Origin: Coriaria nepalensis
Lineage: Eukaryota; Streptophyta; Magnoliopsida; Cucurbitales; Coriariaceae
Length of the DNA stretch: 64,000 nucleotides
Direction of reading: 5' to 3'
Assembly (NCBI GenBank): GCA_027186245.1
Contig: CP114484.1
Location: forward strand, 1,996,501-2,060,500
Shown: piece by piece, positions 43,582-55,004 of the stretch
Layout: every line of letters begins with the position of its first letter
How positions within the stretch are numbered: the first letter of the stretch is position 1
The notes under the pieces: generated by a model
The model's database searches: none
What the model was told of the DNA's origin: nothing
What the model saw: only the letters and a program-made list of their open reading frames with translations
Program-made: the position numbers and the translations under genes

Positions 43582-43827
43582 ATGGATAAGACAGCATCTG
43601 AAAGGGAGGTTTCTGAGGACCTGACTCGAGAGTCGCTTATTGAAATATCTTATTTTGACCCAGAGAAGGTTCTTTCCTCACAGAAATCTCTTGATATCTT
43701 GATCTACGACAAGCTCGTTAACGGTGTAAGTCATGATGAAGAAAATGATAAGTATCGATCTGAACTAATCTCGATCTCTTTCCAGCAGTCGCCTGAAATC
43801 CTACCTTCGCCTGAAGTTAAATCCTAA
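43582..43827 (+). CDS. Small acidic protein with internal repeat, unknown function
   Basis: A single-exon frame of 81 codons follows a plausible leader intron. I do not recognise a named family. The protein is polar and acidic without signal peptide or membrane helix. It has two related segments: RESLIEISYFDPEKVL (residues ~15-30) and RSELISISFQQSPEIL (~59-74), suggesting an internal duplication. Support for reality: a leader with a CT-rich start, splice acceptor and 3' region all placed as in a normal gene, and a second copy of the whole locus at 48014-48850 in which this frame is broken. That copy shows the locus was duplicated as a unit. Confidence that it is expressed and translated is moderate. 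Confidence 0.6.
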   Translation: MDKTASEREVSEDLTRESLIEISYFDPEKVLSSQKSLDILIYDKLVNGVSHDEENDKYRSELISISFQQSPEILPSPEVKS

Positions 43828-44239
43828 ACTTGTATGTGATATGATGTAGAACCCTAGCACTAAAATTAAAATACTGTAGCTTTTATGAATTGTGTCGCTG
43901 CTGTTAATGCCCTGAGGCTCTGTTTGTTTACCTTTGCGTCTGTAAAATGAAGCTGGGTCTGATACTCTGTTCTTCTATCGAAGAAAGTGTTCTTGATCAG
44001 AACAATGAATGGATATATATTATGGTCACTGTGTTTTACTCTTTAAGATGGTACATGGTTGGATATTCTAACATCTGATTGCCATTACTTCATTTTTCCT
44101 CAATATTTCTCCCCACTTGTTATTTTTCAAACGTAGATTTCATTGCTGTCTTACCAAGCTAAAAAGTAATGAAATGTCCACGTGATCATCGGGATGTCGT
44201 AGGCACACTTGATCGCATGAAAAGACTTCCCACTTTACT
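43828..44239. other. 3' region of the small-protein gene
   Basis: Similar to 48370-48850 over most of its length, so it belongs to the duplicated unit. No second gene is seen. The end of similarity lies close to the insertion site of the hAT-like element. Confidence 0.6.
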
Positions 44240-44947
44240 TAGAGGTGTAGAAATGGGTCGGGTTTTTCGACCCGGTTCGTACTTCAGGGGAAAACCCCGG
44301 TTCCAAGCCTGGCCCAAATATAGGTTCGGACTTCGAAAAATTTTCAAGCCCATCGGGCCGGCCTAGCCCGGCCCCATATATAAGCTTGGTTGGGTTTAGT
44401 TTGGTAAATTTTTATTATCATTATTTTTTTTTTATATCTTTATTGTAAGATTTGTTTTTTTCTTCTTAAAGTCAGGAGATTTTTTTGACGAACTTATTAT
44501 TTAATAATATGCAATGAAGTTTTTATTTGGCCAAAAGTTTATTCTTTATTAAAGTTATTCTTAGATTCTTAATTATTTGATAATTTGAAATGCTATTAGT
44601 TATTTGATGATATAATTTGATACTTTTGTTTGAATTGTTCTTTGAATCTCTAGTTAATTGGATTGTTCTGATGCACTCAAAATCTTAAATAATTTCACTT
44701 ACTTTAATAATAATTTGTTATGAATATTTTATTTAAAAATGGTTGAGCCTATTTTAGACTCGGTAGAACTTGACCCATTTTAGGTCTGGGATAAATCCAA
44801 AAAGCTTTCCAAGCTAAATTCGGACATATATTTTAAAAACGGATCAAGTCCAGTCCGACCCATTGTTTATGGGCTCAGCTCGGCCCGACCCTGAATAGTG
44901 AAAAGCCTCGAAGGGGTCGGGCCGAGTGGCCTGTTTTAACATCTCTA
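44240..44947. mobile_element. hAT-like non-autonomous element (MITE) with target-site duplication
   Basis: 708-bp insertion. The ends form imperfect terminal inverted repeats: TAGAGGTGTAGAAATGGG at the left, and TAGAGATGTTAAAACAGG read from the right end on the minus strand. The flanks carry an 8-bp target-site duplication with one mismatch, ACTTTACT (44232-44239) and ACTTAACT (44948-44955). An 8-bp duplication and TAGRG-type termini are the pattern of hAT elements. GC-rich subterminal arms with CGGGCCGGCC and CGGCCCGACC motifs flank an AT-rich core. No transposase frame is present, so it depends on another element. Confidence 0.82.
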
Positions 44948-44955
44948 ACTTAACT

Positions 44956-45924
44956 TGGTCGTTGCCCACTTTTTATTTCAATAGAATTTTTTTTGAGAAA
45001 TTTTTTAAAGATAACTTAATTTGTATTTTAAAGGTAGTATTAAATATTATAGGATATATTAATATATTTAATTGAAGGTTGTATATTTTTAAAATAAAAT
45101 ATATATATATATATATATATATATTTGTCGAGAAGTTAATTATAATTTAATAAATAATTATTGAAAATTTTATGTAACAAAATAATAATAGAAATCTATT
45201 AAAAATAAAAATATAATTGAAAAAACAAATGAAAAATGAAAAATATCTTTTTTTTATTTATTTAATTGAGTAATTACTTCATGTATTTAAGGAAAAATAA
45301 TGATAAAAAATTATATAAAAAAATAAATAAATTAAAATGTATATTTTAAGGAAAATTTAATGTAAAAGTTAAAATTTTAAAATTAAAAGTCAAAAGTTAT
45401 TTAATCAAATTTATTGATAAAAATACTTGAAAGGAAAAAAGGTTTATTCATTAAAGAAATATGAGAAAGGAAAAAAAATTGTCTGAATTAATGAAATTAA
45501 AATTTGAAATAATTAATTTTAAAAAAAATAAAAAGTAGCCGAATTCGGTCGAATTGGATATCCAATAAAATCATGATCGAATAAATCCGATCTGATCAAA
45601 TAGAAATACCAATGTATCGGATCAGATTATAGTCTGAACGATCTAGATCGGTTAGATCACGTCACTTTTACTCATCCCTATGAAAAATAATCTGTCTACA
45701 CTATTTTTATTGCATAAAAGGAAAATAATCTGTCTTTAAAAAAAAAAAAGAATTGCCAAAAATTAATCTGTCTAATTAATGATGAAATAAATACAAGGAA
45801 AGAAAGCTGGACAAAGAAGCAATTAAGGAAGTATTGACATGCAAAATTATCCATGCGGAATTAAGAATTCGAGGTTTCATTTAAGTATTGGGTTGTTGCA
45901 TTGTATTGTCAAGTTTCTGGCTAA
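44956..45924. other. AT-rich spacer before the fucosyltransferase
   Basis: Contains (AT)n at 45101-45124 and many A/T runs. A short stretch near 45792-45850 resembles 49589-49650 upstream of CYP88A (both read ACAAGGAAA...CTGGA.AAAG...ATTGAC), hinting that the small-gene duplication extended this far. Nothing coding is seen. Confidence 0.55.
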
Positions 45925-47774
45925 ATGAAGTTTGCAAAGCAATTCTTTGCTAGTTTGATTGCACTTGTACTTCTGCTCACACTTCTATCTCCAGGTTTCA
46001 TAAACCCTTCATTTGAGCGAATCAAGGGTTTGATCAGGATAACAGCCTCGCAATGTCAGCATGGTATATATATATATATATGTTTTCTTTTTTCTTGCAT
46101 TAGGGCGTTGATTTTATGTTTGGTTCCCGAGAAATGTCGCGAGAAAGTCGGTTTTCACTGACAGTAAATGAAGCTCTTATTGCTCGAATGAAGCCTCATA
46201 CTGTCTCCAAAACTTAAATTTTCAAACTTACTGTTTTTTTTTTTTTTTAACCCACTGATCTGTGTTCTACATTATTAGGTTCAAGAGACGAGGAAATCCC
46301 TAGAGACAAACACCTTGGGGGACTTCTTACTCCTGGCCTGAATGAAGAAACTTGCTTGAGTAGGTACCAATCTAGCTTATACCGAAAAACTTCACTCCAC
46401 ATACCTTCTCCATATCTCCTATCAAAACTAAGAGCTTACGAAGATCTTCATGCACGATGTGGACCCGGTTCGGCATACTACAAGGAACTATCGGACAGCC
46501 TCAAGTCCGGAAAAAACACAACTTCCACAGAATGCAAGTATCTTGTGATTTTAACAAGAAACGGCCTAGGAAACCGAATACTTGCCATGGCTTCGGCTTT
46601 CCTCTATGCACTTCTCACTAACCGTGTCTTACTTGTCAAAGGAACTGGCCTGGACGATCTATTCTGCGAACCATTCCCAGAGAAGTCATGGTTTCTTCCA
46701 AGGGATTTTCCTCTCAGGGGGCAATTCCATCAATTTACCCCGTGGTTTCTGCGATCTTTTGGTAACCTACGAAAAAACAACATGTCGATAATCCCACCGG
46801 AGTTAGAATCACCACCTTCATACTTATTTCTCCATCTTGCCCATGAGGCTAGTAATTATGATAAACTATTCTTTTGTGATGAAGACCAAGCCCTTCTGAA
46901 AAATGTCCCTTTGTTAATTGCCCAAACAAATAACTACATCATCCCAGCTTTCTTTTTTGTGCCTTCCTTCGAAAAAGAGTTAAACAAACTATTCCCAAGA
47001 AAAGACACCGTCTTTCATCATATAAGTAGGTATCTCTTTCACCCCACAAATGAAGTATGGGGACTAATTACAAGGTCCTATGATGCTTATTTAAGTAAAG
47101 CAAAGGAGAAGATCGGAATTCAAATTCGGATTCACGATTCGGAATCACCTCACTTCGAGCATCATATGGACAAAATCCTTGCTTGTCTCCAAAAGGAGAA
47201 ATTGCTTCCACAAACAGAAGATCCTGCAACTGACAACATCACAAACACATCTTCATCGAAAATCGGGGAAGTGAAAACCGTGTTAATAACCTCTTTATAT
47301 TCTCGTTACCAAGAGAGTTTAAAGAACATTTATTGGGAACATCCAAATGCAAATGGAGACATAATTAGTGTATATCAACCAAGCCATGAAGAGGTTGAAA
47401 AATATGGCGAAGAGATGCACAAGAGAAAAGCATTGGCCGAAATATTTCTATTAAGTTTTAGTGATGTTTTGGTCACCAGTGCCTGGTCTACGTTTGGCTA
47501 TGTGGCGCAAGGGCTTGCCGGGGTGGAGCCATGGATTCTGTACAAGCTTGAAGATACTGCTTATAAGGGTTTGGAAGAATGGCTTCCATACAAGAATGAA
47601 AATCTTACTGCCCATAGTTTGCCTTGTGAGAGAGCTAGGTCAATGGAGCCTTGTTTTCATGCACCACCACTTTGTGATTGTAGTGCAGTGACAAGGATTG
47701 ATGCTGGAAAAGTGGTACCTTATGTGAATCATTGTGAGGATTTGAGTTGGGGTATTAAGCTCTTTGATCGATAG
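45925..47774 (+). CDS. GT37 fucosyltransferase (xyloglucan FUT1-like)
   Basis: Two exons, 45925-46063 and 46279-47774, encode 544 residues. Residues ~5-25 (FFASLIALVLLLTLLSPG) form a single N-terminal signal-anchor, giving a type II Golgi protein. The catalytic region starts with GGLLTPGLNEETCLSRYQSS and carries conserved GT37 features: LVILTRNGLGNRILAMASAF, the GDP-fucose-binding EKIGIQIRIHD, LITSLYSRYQESLKNIYWE, and the C-terminal VTSAWSTFGYVAQGLAG followed by WILYK. GT37 enzymes add fucose from GDP-fucose to xyloglucan or arabinogalactan side chains in the Golgi. Members are often clustered, but only this one is seen here. It lies between the intact and the broken copy of the small gene. 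The acceptor substrate cannot be told from sequence alone. Confidence 0.94.
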
Positions 47775-48013
47775 TGATCATAATTAGGGCTATAAATCAT
47801 GCACATCTTTAAAGCAAGATAGTAGGCAAAAGTAATAATTATATTTTTGGCGGGAATAAAATGATGAATTTCTGGCATGTTTGGTTTGGTTTACTCCGTA
47901 TTACTTAATAATAAGAATCATACACAAATGAATCCAAAATCATAACTTCAATCATCAAGAGAATGCCAATAATCCAAAACCATAATTCAATCGTTATAAT
48001 TGGTTCATACATC

Positions 48014-48850
48014 CGGTTTCCGAGGATCTAACTCAAGAGTCGCTTATTGAAATATCTTATTTAGGAGTGATTTTTCCATGGACTTGGTTTATGAATCTTT
48101 CCTAGACTAGTAGAATAGAAAAAGGACAAGTCATCATGGGAGGGGCGAGTTTTGGCAAAAATGCCTCCCGTAGATACACGAGAGACTTTTGATTGGAGGT
48201 TTAGGGATATCCTCTAGACCAGATACATGGCAGAATTTTTCTTTATTTCGACCGAGAAAAGGTTCTTTCCTCACAGAAATCGCTCATTAACAGTGTCAGT
48301 TATGATGATGGACAAGATAAGTATCGAACTGATCTCGATCTCCTTCCAGTAGTCACCTGAAATCCTACATTCGCCTGAAGTTAAATCCTAAACTGTTATG
48401 TGATGTGATGTAGAACACTAGCACTAAAATTAAAATACTTGTGGCTTTTATGAATTGTGTCGCTGCTGTTAATGCCCTGAGGCTGTCTGTATGATTTTAC
48501 CTTTGCGTCTGTCAAATGAAACGGGGTCTGATATTCTGTTCTTGTGTTGAAGAAAGTGTTCTTGAATGGATATATGTTATGGTCAATCTGTTTTACTCTT
48601 TAAGAAGATTACATAGTTGGACGTTCTAAATTCTGATTACAGTTTCTTCATTTTCCACAATGTTTCTGCCAACTTGTTATGTTTCAAACGAAGATTTCTG
48701 CCAACTGTGTCGAACCTGAAGCGTTGTTTAGACATGATGGGTAGGGCTGGCCTGGCCTGTTCGATTGTGCTAAGCTAAGCTGGAATCGTGATGTCGTATG
48801 GACGGCACCAGTTACAGGAAATCATATTCTGGTCCCATAAAAGGACTTCC
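48014..48850 (+). pseudogene. Broken second copy of the small-protein gene locus
   Basis: Similar over its length to 43605-44235. From GTTTCCGAGGATCTAAC the frame VSEDLTQESLIEISY matches, but the start codon region is absent. The copy is interrupted by a 186-bp insertion (48063-48248) flanked by TTATTT, and shows a 24-bp deletion corresponding to eight codons (the DILIYDKL region) and a further small deletion that shifts frame before CCTGAAATCC. The 3' region after the stop is still similar. No functional product is expected. Confidence 0.82.
48063..48248. mobile_element. 186-bp insertion with TTATTT flanks inside the pseudogene copy
   Basis: Compared with the intact copy at 43650, bases 48063-48248 are extra and are flanked by TTATTT at 48057-48062 and 48243-48248, which looks like a 6-bp target-site duplication. 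I see no clear inverted repeats and no coding frame, so the element class is unknown. Confidence 0.55.
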
Positions 48851-49839
48851 CAGTCGCTGTCTGTTGTTTGAGTTCTCGGTTCTCATTCCCCGACGTGTGT
48901 CAAGTGTCGTTTACTATGAGAAGGCTATGACTTTCGAGCCCTTTATAGTTGTCCGGCCAACCTATTGGTCCTATGGTTCATACTCTGTAAAATCGGTAAG
49001 TGGAAGTTATAGTAGAGTAAATAACGGCGGTACTGCCGTTGCGACAGATGGAAGTTGCTTGTCAAGATCCCGTTCGAGACTAAATTTCAGCCGGAATAAG
49101 AGAAAAAAGAAAAAAGAGGTATCTACGTCAAATAATCGAATCTTTTATCTCAATGGACGAATTCCTACTACGAGAGTTTAATAAAACAAAATACCCACGA
49201 GATAAATTTTTGGCTGTGTGAAATTTACACATATATTTTAATAGTATATTAATTTTATATTATATAATATATATATATATATATAATTAAAATAAAACGG
49301 TCCATAAATTTAAAATAATACTATAGAAATATATTAAGAGTAGAATATATCTTAAGTATAATTAGTTAATCGATTCTCATTCGGTCGATTATCTGATCGG
49401 TATCGACGGATTAATAATTTATTGAATAATATTTTATATTTTAATTTAAATATAATATAAATTTCTTAATTTATTTATATGTAAAAAAAATTGCATGATT
49501 ATAATTTTATAACTTATTTTAAAATTAAACTTTCAGACGTTTTTATTTTACTATAAAAAAGGAAAATAATAAAGAAAATATTTACATACAAGGAAAAAAA
49601 AAATCTGGAAAAAGAAACAATAAAGGAAATATTGACGATGCAATTACCCTTGAGCCCCTTCAATAATTATATATAATTCAAAAAAGTGCCCCTTTAAAAT
49701 TTGCAAAAACTGTTGTCTAAAGCATCCTATGAAAACGTCTGCTTTCTCATATATAAAGAGGACAGTGCGAGTGCATAAGTAAGGCACTCGATCCTCTCTC
49801 AATCTGTCTCAGCTCTCAAAAGCACTGTCAAAATCTAAG
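48851..49839. other. Spacer and promoter of CYP88A
   Basis: AT-rich, with (AT)n at about 49261-49284. The 127-residue frame at 48798-49181 overlaps the end of the duplicated unit and looks non-coding. A TATA box is listed separately. Confidence 0.55.
49750..49757 (+). promoter_or_regulatory. TATA box of CYP88A
   Basis: TATATAAA lies 83-90 bases upstream of the start codon at 49840, the usual spacing for a short plant leader. No other TATA-like site in the preceding ~100 bases fits as well. Confidence 0.6.
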
Positions 49840-50099
49840 ATGGAGTCATTTGTAGAGCTCGTGTGGTCGAGTTGGTCTGTTTCTGTATGCTTATTGGGTG
49901 GTGGTATCTTGGCCCTAATAATGAGTTGGGCCCTTAAGAATACCAATCGATGGATTTATGAAACCCCTTTGGATCATGATGTGAAGTGGTCTCTTCCTCC
50001 TGGTGATTTGGGCTGGCCCTTCATCGGCAACATGTGGGCCTTCCTCCGAGCCTTCAAGACCCACGACCCCGATTCCTTCATCTCCAACTACGTCACCAG

Positions 50100-50140
<41 letters not shown>

Positions 50141-52425
50141 ATAGCCTTCAATTTATTTGCTTGTCGTTTTTTGTTTTTTTCTTATTAACAGCATTTTAGA
50201 GTTTTATCAGCCTTATTAGTATTAAATTGATATTTATTAAAATAAGTATATTTTTAATATTTTAATTAATATTTTATTTATTTTATATTTTTATTTATAA
50301 GTTAATTCTCATTTTATTTATAAGTTTATTTTTAAAGCACTTGCTCTTAATTTAGACCACTCCATAATTTTAATTCAATCTTATTAACTATATATCAAAA
50401 TTGAAAAAAATAAATACATTAGTCTAATTAACATATAATTTATCTCCAAATATAATACAGATATGGACGTACTGGTATCTACAAAGCATTCATGTTTGGA
50501 AACCCAAGTGTGATCGTGACAACACCAGAAGGATGCAAGAAAATCTTAACTGACGATGAATCATTCAAACCGGGTTGGCCTCAATCCACAATCAAACTAA
50601 TCGGGGAAAAATCGTTCATAGCTATTTCTCAAGACGAACATAGGCGTCTTAGGCGATTAACGGCCGCTCCGATCAACGGTCATGAAGCCCTGACCACTTA
50701 CATTAAGTACATTGAAGAAATTGTGATATCTTCAGTTGAGAAATGGTCCAAGATGGGAGATATTGAGTTGCTTACTCAATTGAGGAAGGTCACTTTCAGG
50801 ATAATTATGTACATTTTTCTTACCTCAGAGAGTGAGATTGTCATGGCGGCTTTGGAGAAGGAGTACACTGCCCTTAATTATGGTGTAAGAGCTATGGCTA
50901 TCAACATTCCTGGATTTGCTTATCATAAAGCACTCAAGGTGCCCATTTTAGTCAAATATAGTTTTCTTTCTGACCAAAATATGAGATTAAATATCACACA
51001 TACGGGTTAGATTAACGAATTCTAATCCTAAGAGGGAAGAACATAGTTTCTGGACTCTAAAAAGAGACAGAGCTAAGTAACTGTGTTTTGACAAAAATAT
51101 TTCAGGCAAGGAGAAATTTGGTGGCTGCATTTCAGATAATAGTGGATCGGAGAAGAAGAGAAAGGGAGGAGAAGTTGACGCGGACAAAGAAGGACATGAT
51201 GGATGCTTTGCTGGAAGTAGAAGATGAAAATGGCAGAAAATTGAGCGATGAGGAAATTATTGATGTTCTGTTGATGTACTTAAATGCAGGCCATGAATCT
51301 TCTGGTCATACTATGATGTGGGCACTCGTTTTCTTACAGCAAAATCCACAATTTCTCCAAAAAGCTAAGGTACATACGATATTTAATAAGGCACGTACGA
51401 TCGATATATATGTACCAAATTGAAACATAATCTGGATATACGTACGCAATGAACAGGAAGAGCAAGAGGCTATCATTAAGGAGAGGTCTGCAAATCAGAA
51501 GGGTTTGACATTCCAGGAATTTCGACAAATGGAATATCTTTCAAAGGTATTTTTATTGTTTTGAGTAGAGTAATTCGTTTTTTAACATATATGTGATCTC
51601 GATATAGAATGATATTCTCAAAACATCTTATCATATGTTTATAAATTATTTTAATCAATCTACTTTGTTTTTTCTTCTTCAAATTAAAATACCATAAGGT
51701 GATCGATGAAACTCTTCGAATTGTAACATTCTCACTTGTCAATTTCCGGGAGGCGAGAACCGACGTCAAAATAAATGGCAAGTTCTAATTTCTTACCATT
51801 TCATTAACACACATATATTCATACACAAATGAATTCACATGTGGTTTATATTTGGTTCAGGCTACACAATACCCAAAGGCTGGAAAGCTCTGGTTTGGTT
51901 TAGAAGTGTGCACTTGGATCCTGAAATTTTTCCAAACCCTAAGGTGTTTGATCCTTCCAGATGGGATGTAAGTTAATTTTACATACATATATATATATAC
52001 AGCATGTGAAATAATATTGTAATAATATAAATACTAATATGTGAAATAATGGTGATGTGGAGGTTAGGATTATACAGCAAAAGCAGGCTCATTTCTACCC
52101 TTTGGAGCAGGAAGCAGGTTGTGTCCAGGAAATGATCTGGCCAAGTTGGAAATCTCTATTTTTCTCCACCATTTTCTTCTTAACTATCAGTGAGCTCACA
52201 TGCATGGTCTACTTAGTTAACTAAATTACTTAATTTTTTTCTTAATTAATCAATTATCACGATCAACTCGAGCTGAGTCCTAATTATCTCTTTCTGTTTT
52301 TTGGGTCTAATCGGTGATTAATTAACAGGTTGGAAAGGCTAAATCCGGGAGCTCGAATCGGTTACTTACCCCATCCGAGGCCGAAAGATAATTGTGTGGC
52401 AAGGATTAAGAAGATTAATCCCTAA
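49840..52425 (+). CDS. KAO: Cytochrome P450 CYP88A (ent-kaurenoic acid oxidase type)
   Basis: Eight exons, 49840-50099, 50461-50938, 51106-51369, 51457-51546, 51699-51777, 51861-51967, 52068-52189 and 52329-52425, give 498 residues. The N-terminus is a membrane anchor ([20 protein letters not shown]) followed by the proline-rich [19 protein letters not shown]. The oxygen-binding I helix reads [14 protein letters not shown], the K-helix ExxR is ETLR, the PERF-like region is [12 protein letters not shown], and the haem loop is [20 protein letters not shown] with the ligand Cys. This pattern matches CYP88A, which oxidises ent-kaurenoic acid to GA12 in three steps at the ER in gibberellin synthesis. 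Intron 5 has a GC donor (GCAAGT at 51778), required by the frame. A (CT)n run starts just after the first donor. Confidence 0.93.
50104..50137. repeat. (CT)n microsatellite at the start of CYP88A intron 1
   Basis: About 17 CT units begin four bases after the exon 1 donor (50100). Confidence 0.85.
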
Positions 52426-52573
52426 TTATATAATAAACATGAGGCTACAAATTGCATGAGTGAAGTATTATAATTTGTAGCATCACTTGATGTTATTAAT
52501 GATATTTCATCTTGTTAATAACTCCTGAAAAACGAGTTTAAATAAAATAATTTGTAGCCTGCAACAAGAAAAA

Positions 52574-52609
<36 letters not shown>

Positions 52610-53556
52610 AATAATATCATAACAATAAGACTAATTTGAATGAGTACGTAAATTAAGCCGGAGCTTGTTTTGCGGAGATCTATTTATAAAATAAATACAT
52701 TAAAAATATATAATTTGTCAAAACTGTGTTTCAAAGTCAGCTCAATTGCCTGCAAATCTGCTATTTTGAAGTTTGAAGTTTAAAATAAAATCTTAAGGGT
52801 TTCTAATAATTCAACAATAGTGTTCAGGCTGTATGCCATGTCTATGCATAAATGCCCACACTCCTGGGTTTGTAATTGAATGAATTGCGCATTACTTTTA
52901 TATGCATCTAAATCTAGTCTGTGTTCATCACAAAATTACAATCATGATGCGATGAAAAACCAGATTGATCGGTCAAATTCATTGCTTGTGACGTAACTTC
53001 ATTGATTCAGGTTGATCTAGTTCAACTGCAAATCCCCAAAAATTTAAATAAATAAATAAAAATAATATTTAAAAAGAGCAAAAATTAAGCCTAGTTAAAC
53101 CTGCAACCAATATTTTATATAACTGGGTAGTCAAATATTTTTTTTCTCTTTAAAAGAAAAAAAAAAAAAAAAAAAAAGTAAAATTCTTCTAAGAAATTTG
53201 ATGAAATACATTGATATATATAAATAAATAAAGTGAAGTAAAGACCTTCCCTAAATGCTCACTCTGCAATTCCAAATTTACAATTCGTTGAATTCCATTC
53301 AAATTAACAAAAAAAAAAAAAAAACAATTAATAATAATAATAAATAACACTTTTAATAATATTCTTCCTTTATAGGTATAATATAAATACCTTCCACAGA
53401 CAGCTTGCACAGTAATATATAACTTCTTTCCTTATATATCATAAGCTAGATTCTACCTAAAACCTTGCGTAAACACCCATCTTGCATTTGATCAAGTGAA
53501 GGAGATAATACATAGATCATGATGATCATATAGCGAAAAAGCTTGAACGTTCAACC
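52426..53556. other. Spacer between CYP88A and the U-box gene
   Basis: Contains an (AAAT)n array at about 52571-52607, A-runs at 53155-53176, and AT-rich sequence. No exon recognised. Confidence 0.6.
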
Positions 53557-54789
53557 ATGGATTTTCCGATATATTTTCGATGTCCAATTTCGATGGAGAT
53601 GATGGAAGATCCTGTCACAATCTCCACAGGGATCACATATGAAAGGAAAAATATAGAGAAATGGTTCTTCACTTTCAAGAAGAAGACTTGCCCCGCTACA
53701 ATGCAAATCTTAGATGATTTCATCATCACCCCAAATCACACACTCAAGAGGCTCATTCTTTCATGGAGAATGGATGAATCTTGTTCTCCCTCCTCTTCCT
53801 CTTCCTCCTCGCCATTATTACCTATGGTCAAACCGGAAGAAATGGAGGCGCTAGTCAACACTATTGAATCATCGCCTTTTAAGGTAAGTTCGTTAAAGAA
53901 ATTAAGATCTTTTATTGAAAATGGCAGTGAGATAATAAAATTGGATTTCATTAAATCAAGCGGTGTTGAAATTGTTGTGAAAATCGTTGTTCAAATTCTC
54001 GTGATTGATAATTCGGGTTTTGCTACCTTTGAAGCATGTGAGGAGGCTTTAGGGATATTATGCCAACTTCAACTATCCAATGAAAATAAAATATTTGAAT
54101 TGTTGTCAAAACCGGAAACGTTGAAATCCACGGCTTTTGTACTCGAAAAAGGGAGTATAGAAGCTCGGTTTTACGCTGTTAAGATTCTCCGAAATATGGC
54201 CAAAACTGGTTGTGATTGGAACTTGGTGATAGAAGATCAAGGCACGGATTTTTTAAAATCCTTACTAGAGCTTGTCTCGGACAATACCAAAGCAACTTCA
54301 AAAGCCCTAGTGGTTTTGATAGAAATATTGGGTTCGTCTAAGAAAAGCCGGATAAGGGCTATTGAGGCTGGCGCCATTTGTGTTCTAATCGAGCTATTAC
54401 CGGAATATTCATCCAGCCGATCAAAACTTGAGAAAATTATTCAAATAATAAAACTATTAAGTGAATGTGCGGAAGGAAGATTAGCCCTAGTGGAGCATGG
54501 AATGGGAATCGCAGCCGTGACTAAAACGATGCTGAATGTTTCGAACATTGCAACAAAGATTGGAGTGAAGATCCTGTGGTTGTTGTGTACTAAATTCGAG
54601 CCGAGGGAAACGGTTTTGGACGAAATGATGGTTTGTGGATCGGTGAAGAAGATGTTATCATTGTTACACATGGAAGGAAGGTCTTCTACAAAGGAGAAGG
54701 TTATAAAGATCTTAAAGTTGCATGGGACATCATGGAAGCGTCACCCTTGTTTTCCTCCTGATTTTAATGATTATTTGAATACTAATTAG
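53557..54789 (+). CDS. Plant U-box E3 ubiquitin ligase (PUB22/23/24-like, intronless)
   Basis: A single exon of 410 residues. The N-terminal U-box (residues ~5-75) reads YFRCPISMEMMEDPVTISTG, then ITYERKNIEKWF, KKTCPATMQIL, and ITPNHTLKRLILSW. A serine-rich linker (~75-90) follows, then an Armadillo-like helical region to the end, with segments such as EACEEALGILCQLQLSNENK, RFYAVKILRNMA and IKLLSECAEGRLALVEHGMG. U-box domains bind E2 enzymes and pass ubiquitin to targets held by the ARM repeats. Intronless PUB-ARM genes of this size are typical of the group that includes PUB22-24, negative regulators of immune and drought responses. No lesion is seen. Target and exact orthologue are unknown. 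Confidence 0.93.
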   Translation: MDFPIYFRCPISMEMMEDPVTISTGITYERKNIEKWFFTFKKKTCPATMQILDDFIITPNHTLKRLILSWRMDESCSPSSSSSSSPLLPMVKPEEMEALVNTIESSPFKVSSLKKLRSFIENGSEIIKLDFIKSSGVEIVVKIVVQILVIDNSGFATFEACEEALGILCQLQLSNENKIFELLSKPETLKSTAFVLEKGSIEARFYAVKILRNMAKTGCDWNLVIEDQGTDFLKSLLELVSDNTKATSKALVVLIEILGSSKKSRIRAIEAGAICVLIELLPEYSSSRSKLEKIIQIIKLLSECAEGRLALVEHGMGIAAVTKTMLNVSNIATKIGVKILWLLCTKFEPRETVLDEMMVCGSVKKMLSLLHMEGRSSTKEKVIKILKLHGTSWKRHPCFPPDFNDYLNTN

Positions 54790-55004
54790 TGACTTAAGCC
54801 ATTTCATTAGTTCTTGACGAAGTTATAAGAAAAATTAAGGTGAGGAATTCGTTGAAGAGCATTTGAACTAGCGATCAATCGCTACTTGTGGTTTCATTTG
54901 AATGATCCGGTTGGTATTATTTGATTTTGTGGTATCGTGATTTACTTTTTTTTTCCTCTTGGTCTTATACTATACTATCTTTTCTGCATTTAGATATAGA
55001 GCTT
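54790..55004. other. 3' flank of the U-box gene
   Basis: No gene seen; likely holds the U-box gene 3' UTR. Confidence 0.6.

Noticed and set aside
48798..49181. 127-residue plus-strand frame before CYP88A
   Set aside because: Overlaps the end of the duplicated small-gene unit, has mixed composition and no recognisable domain.
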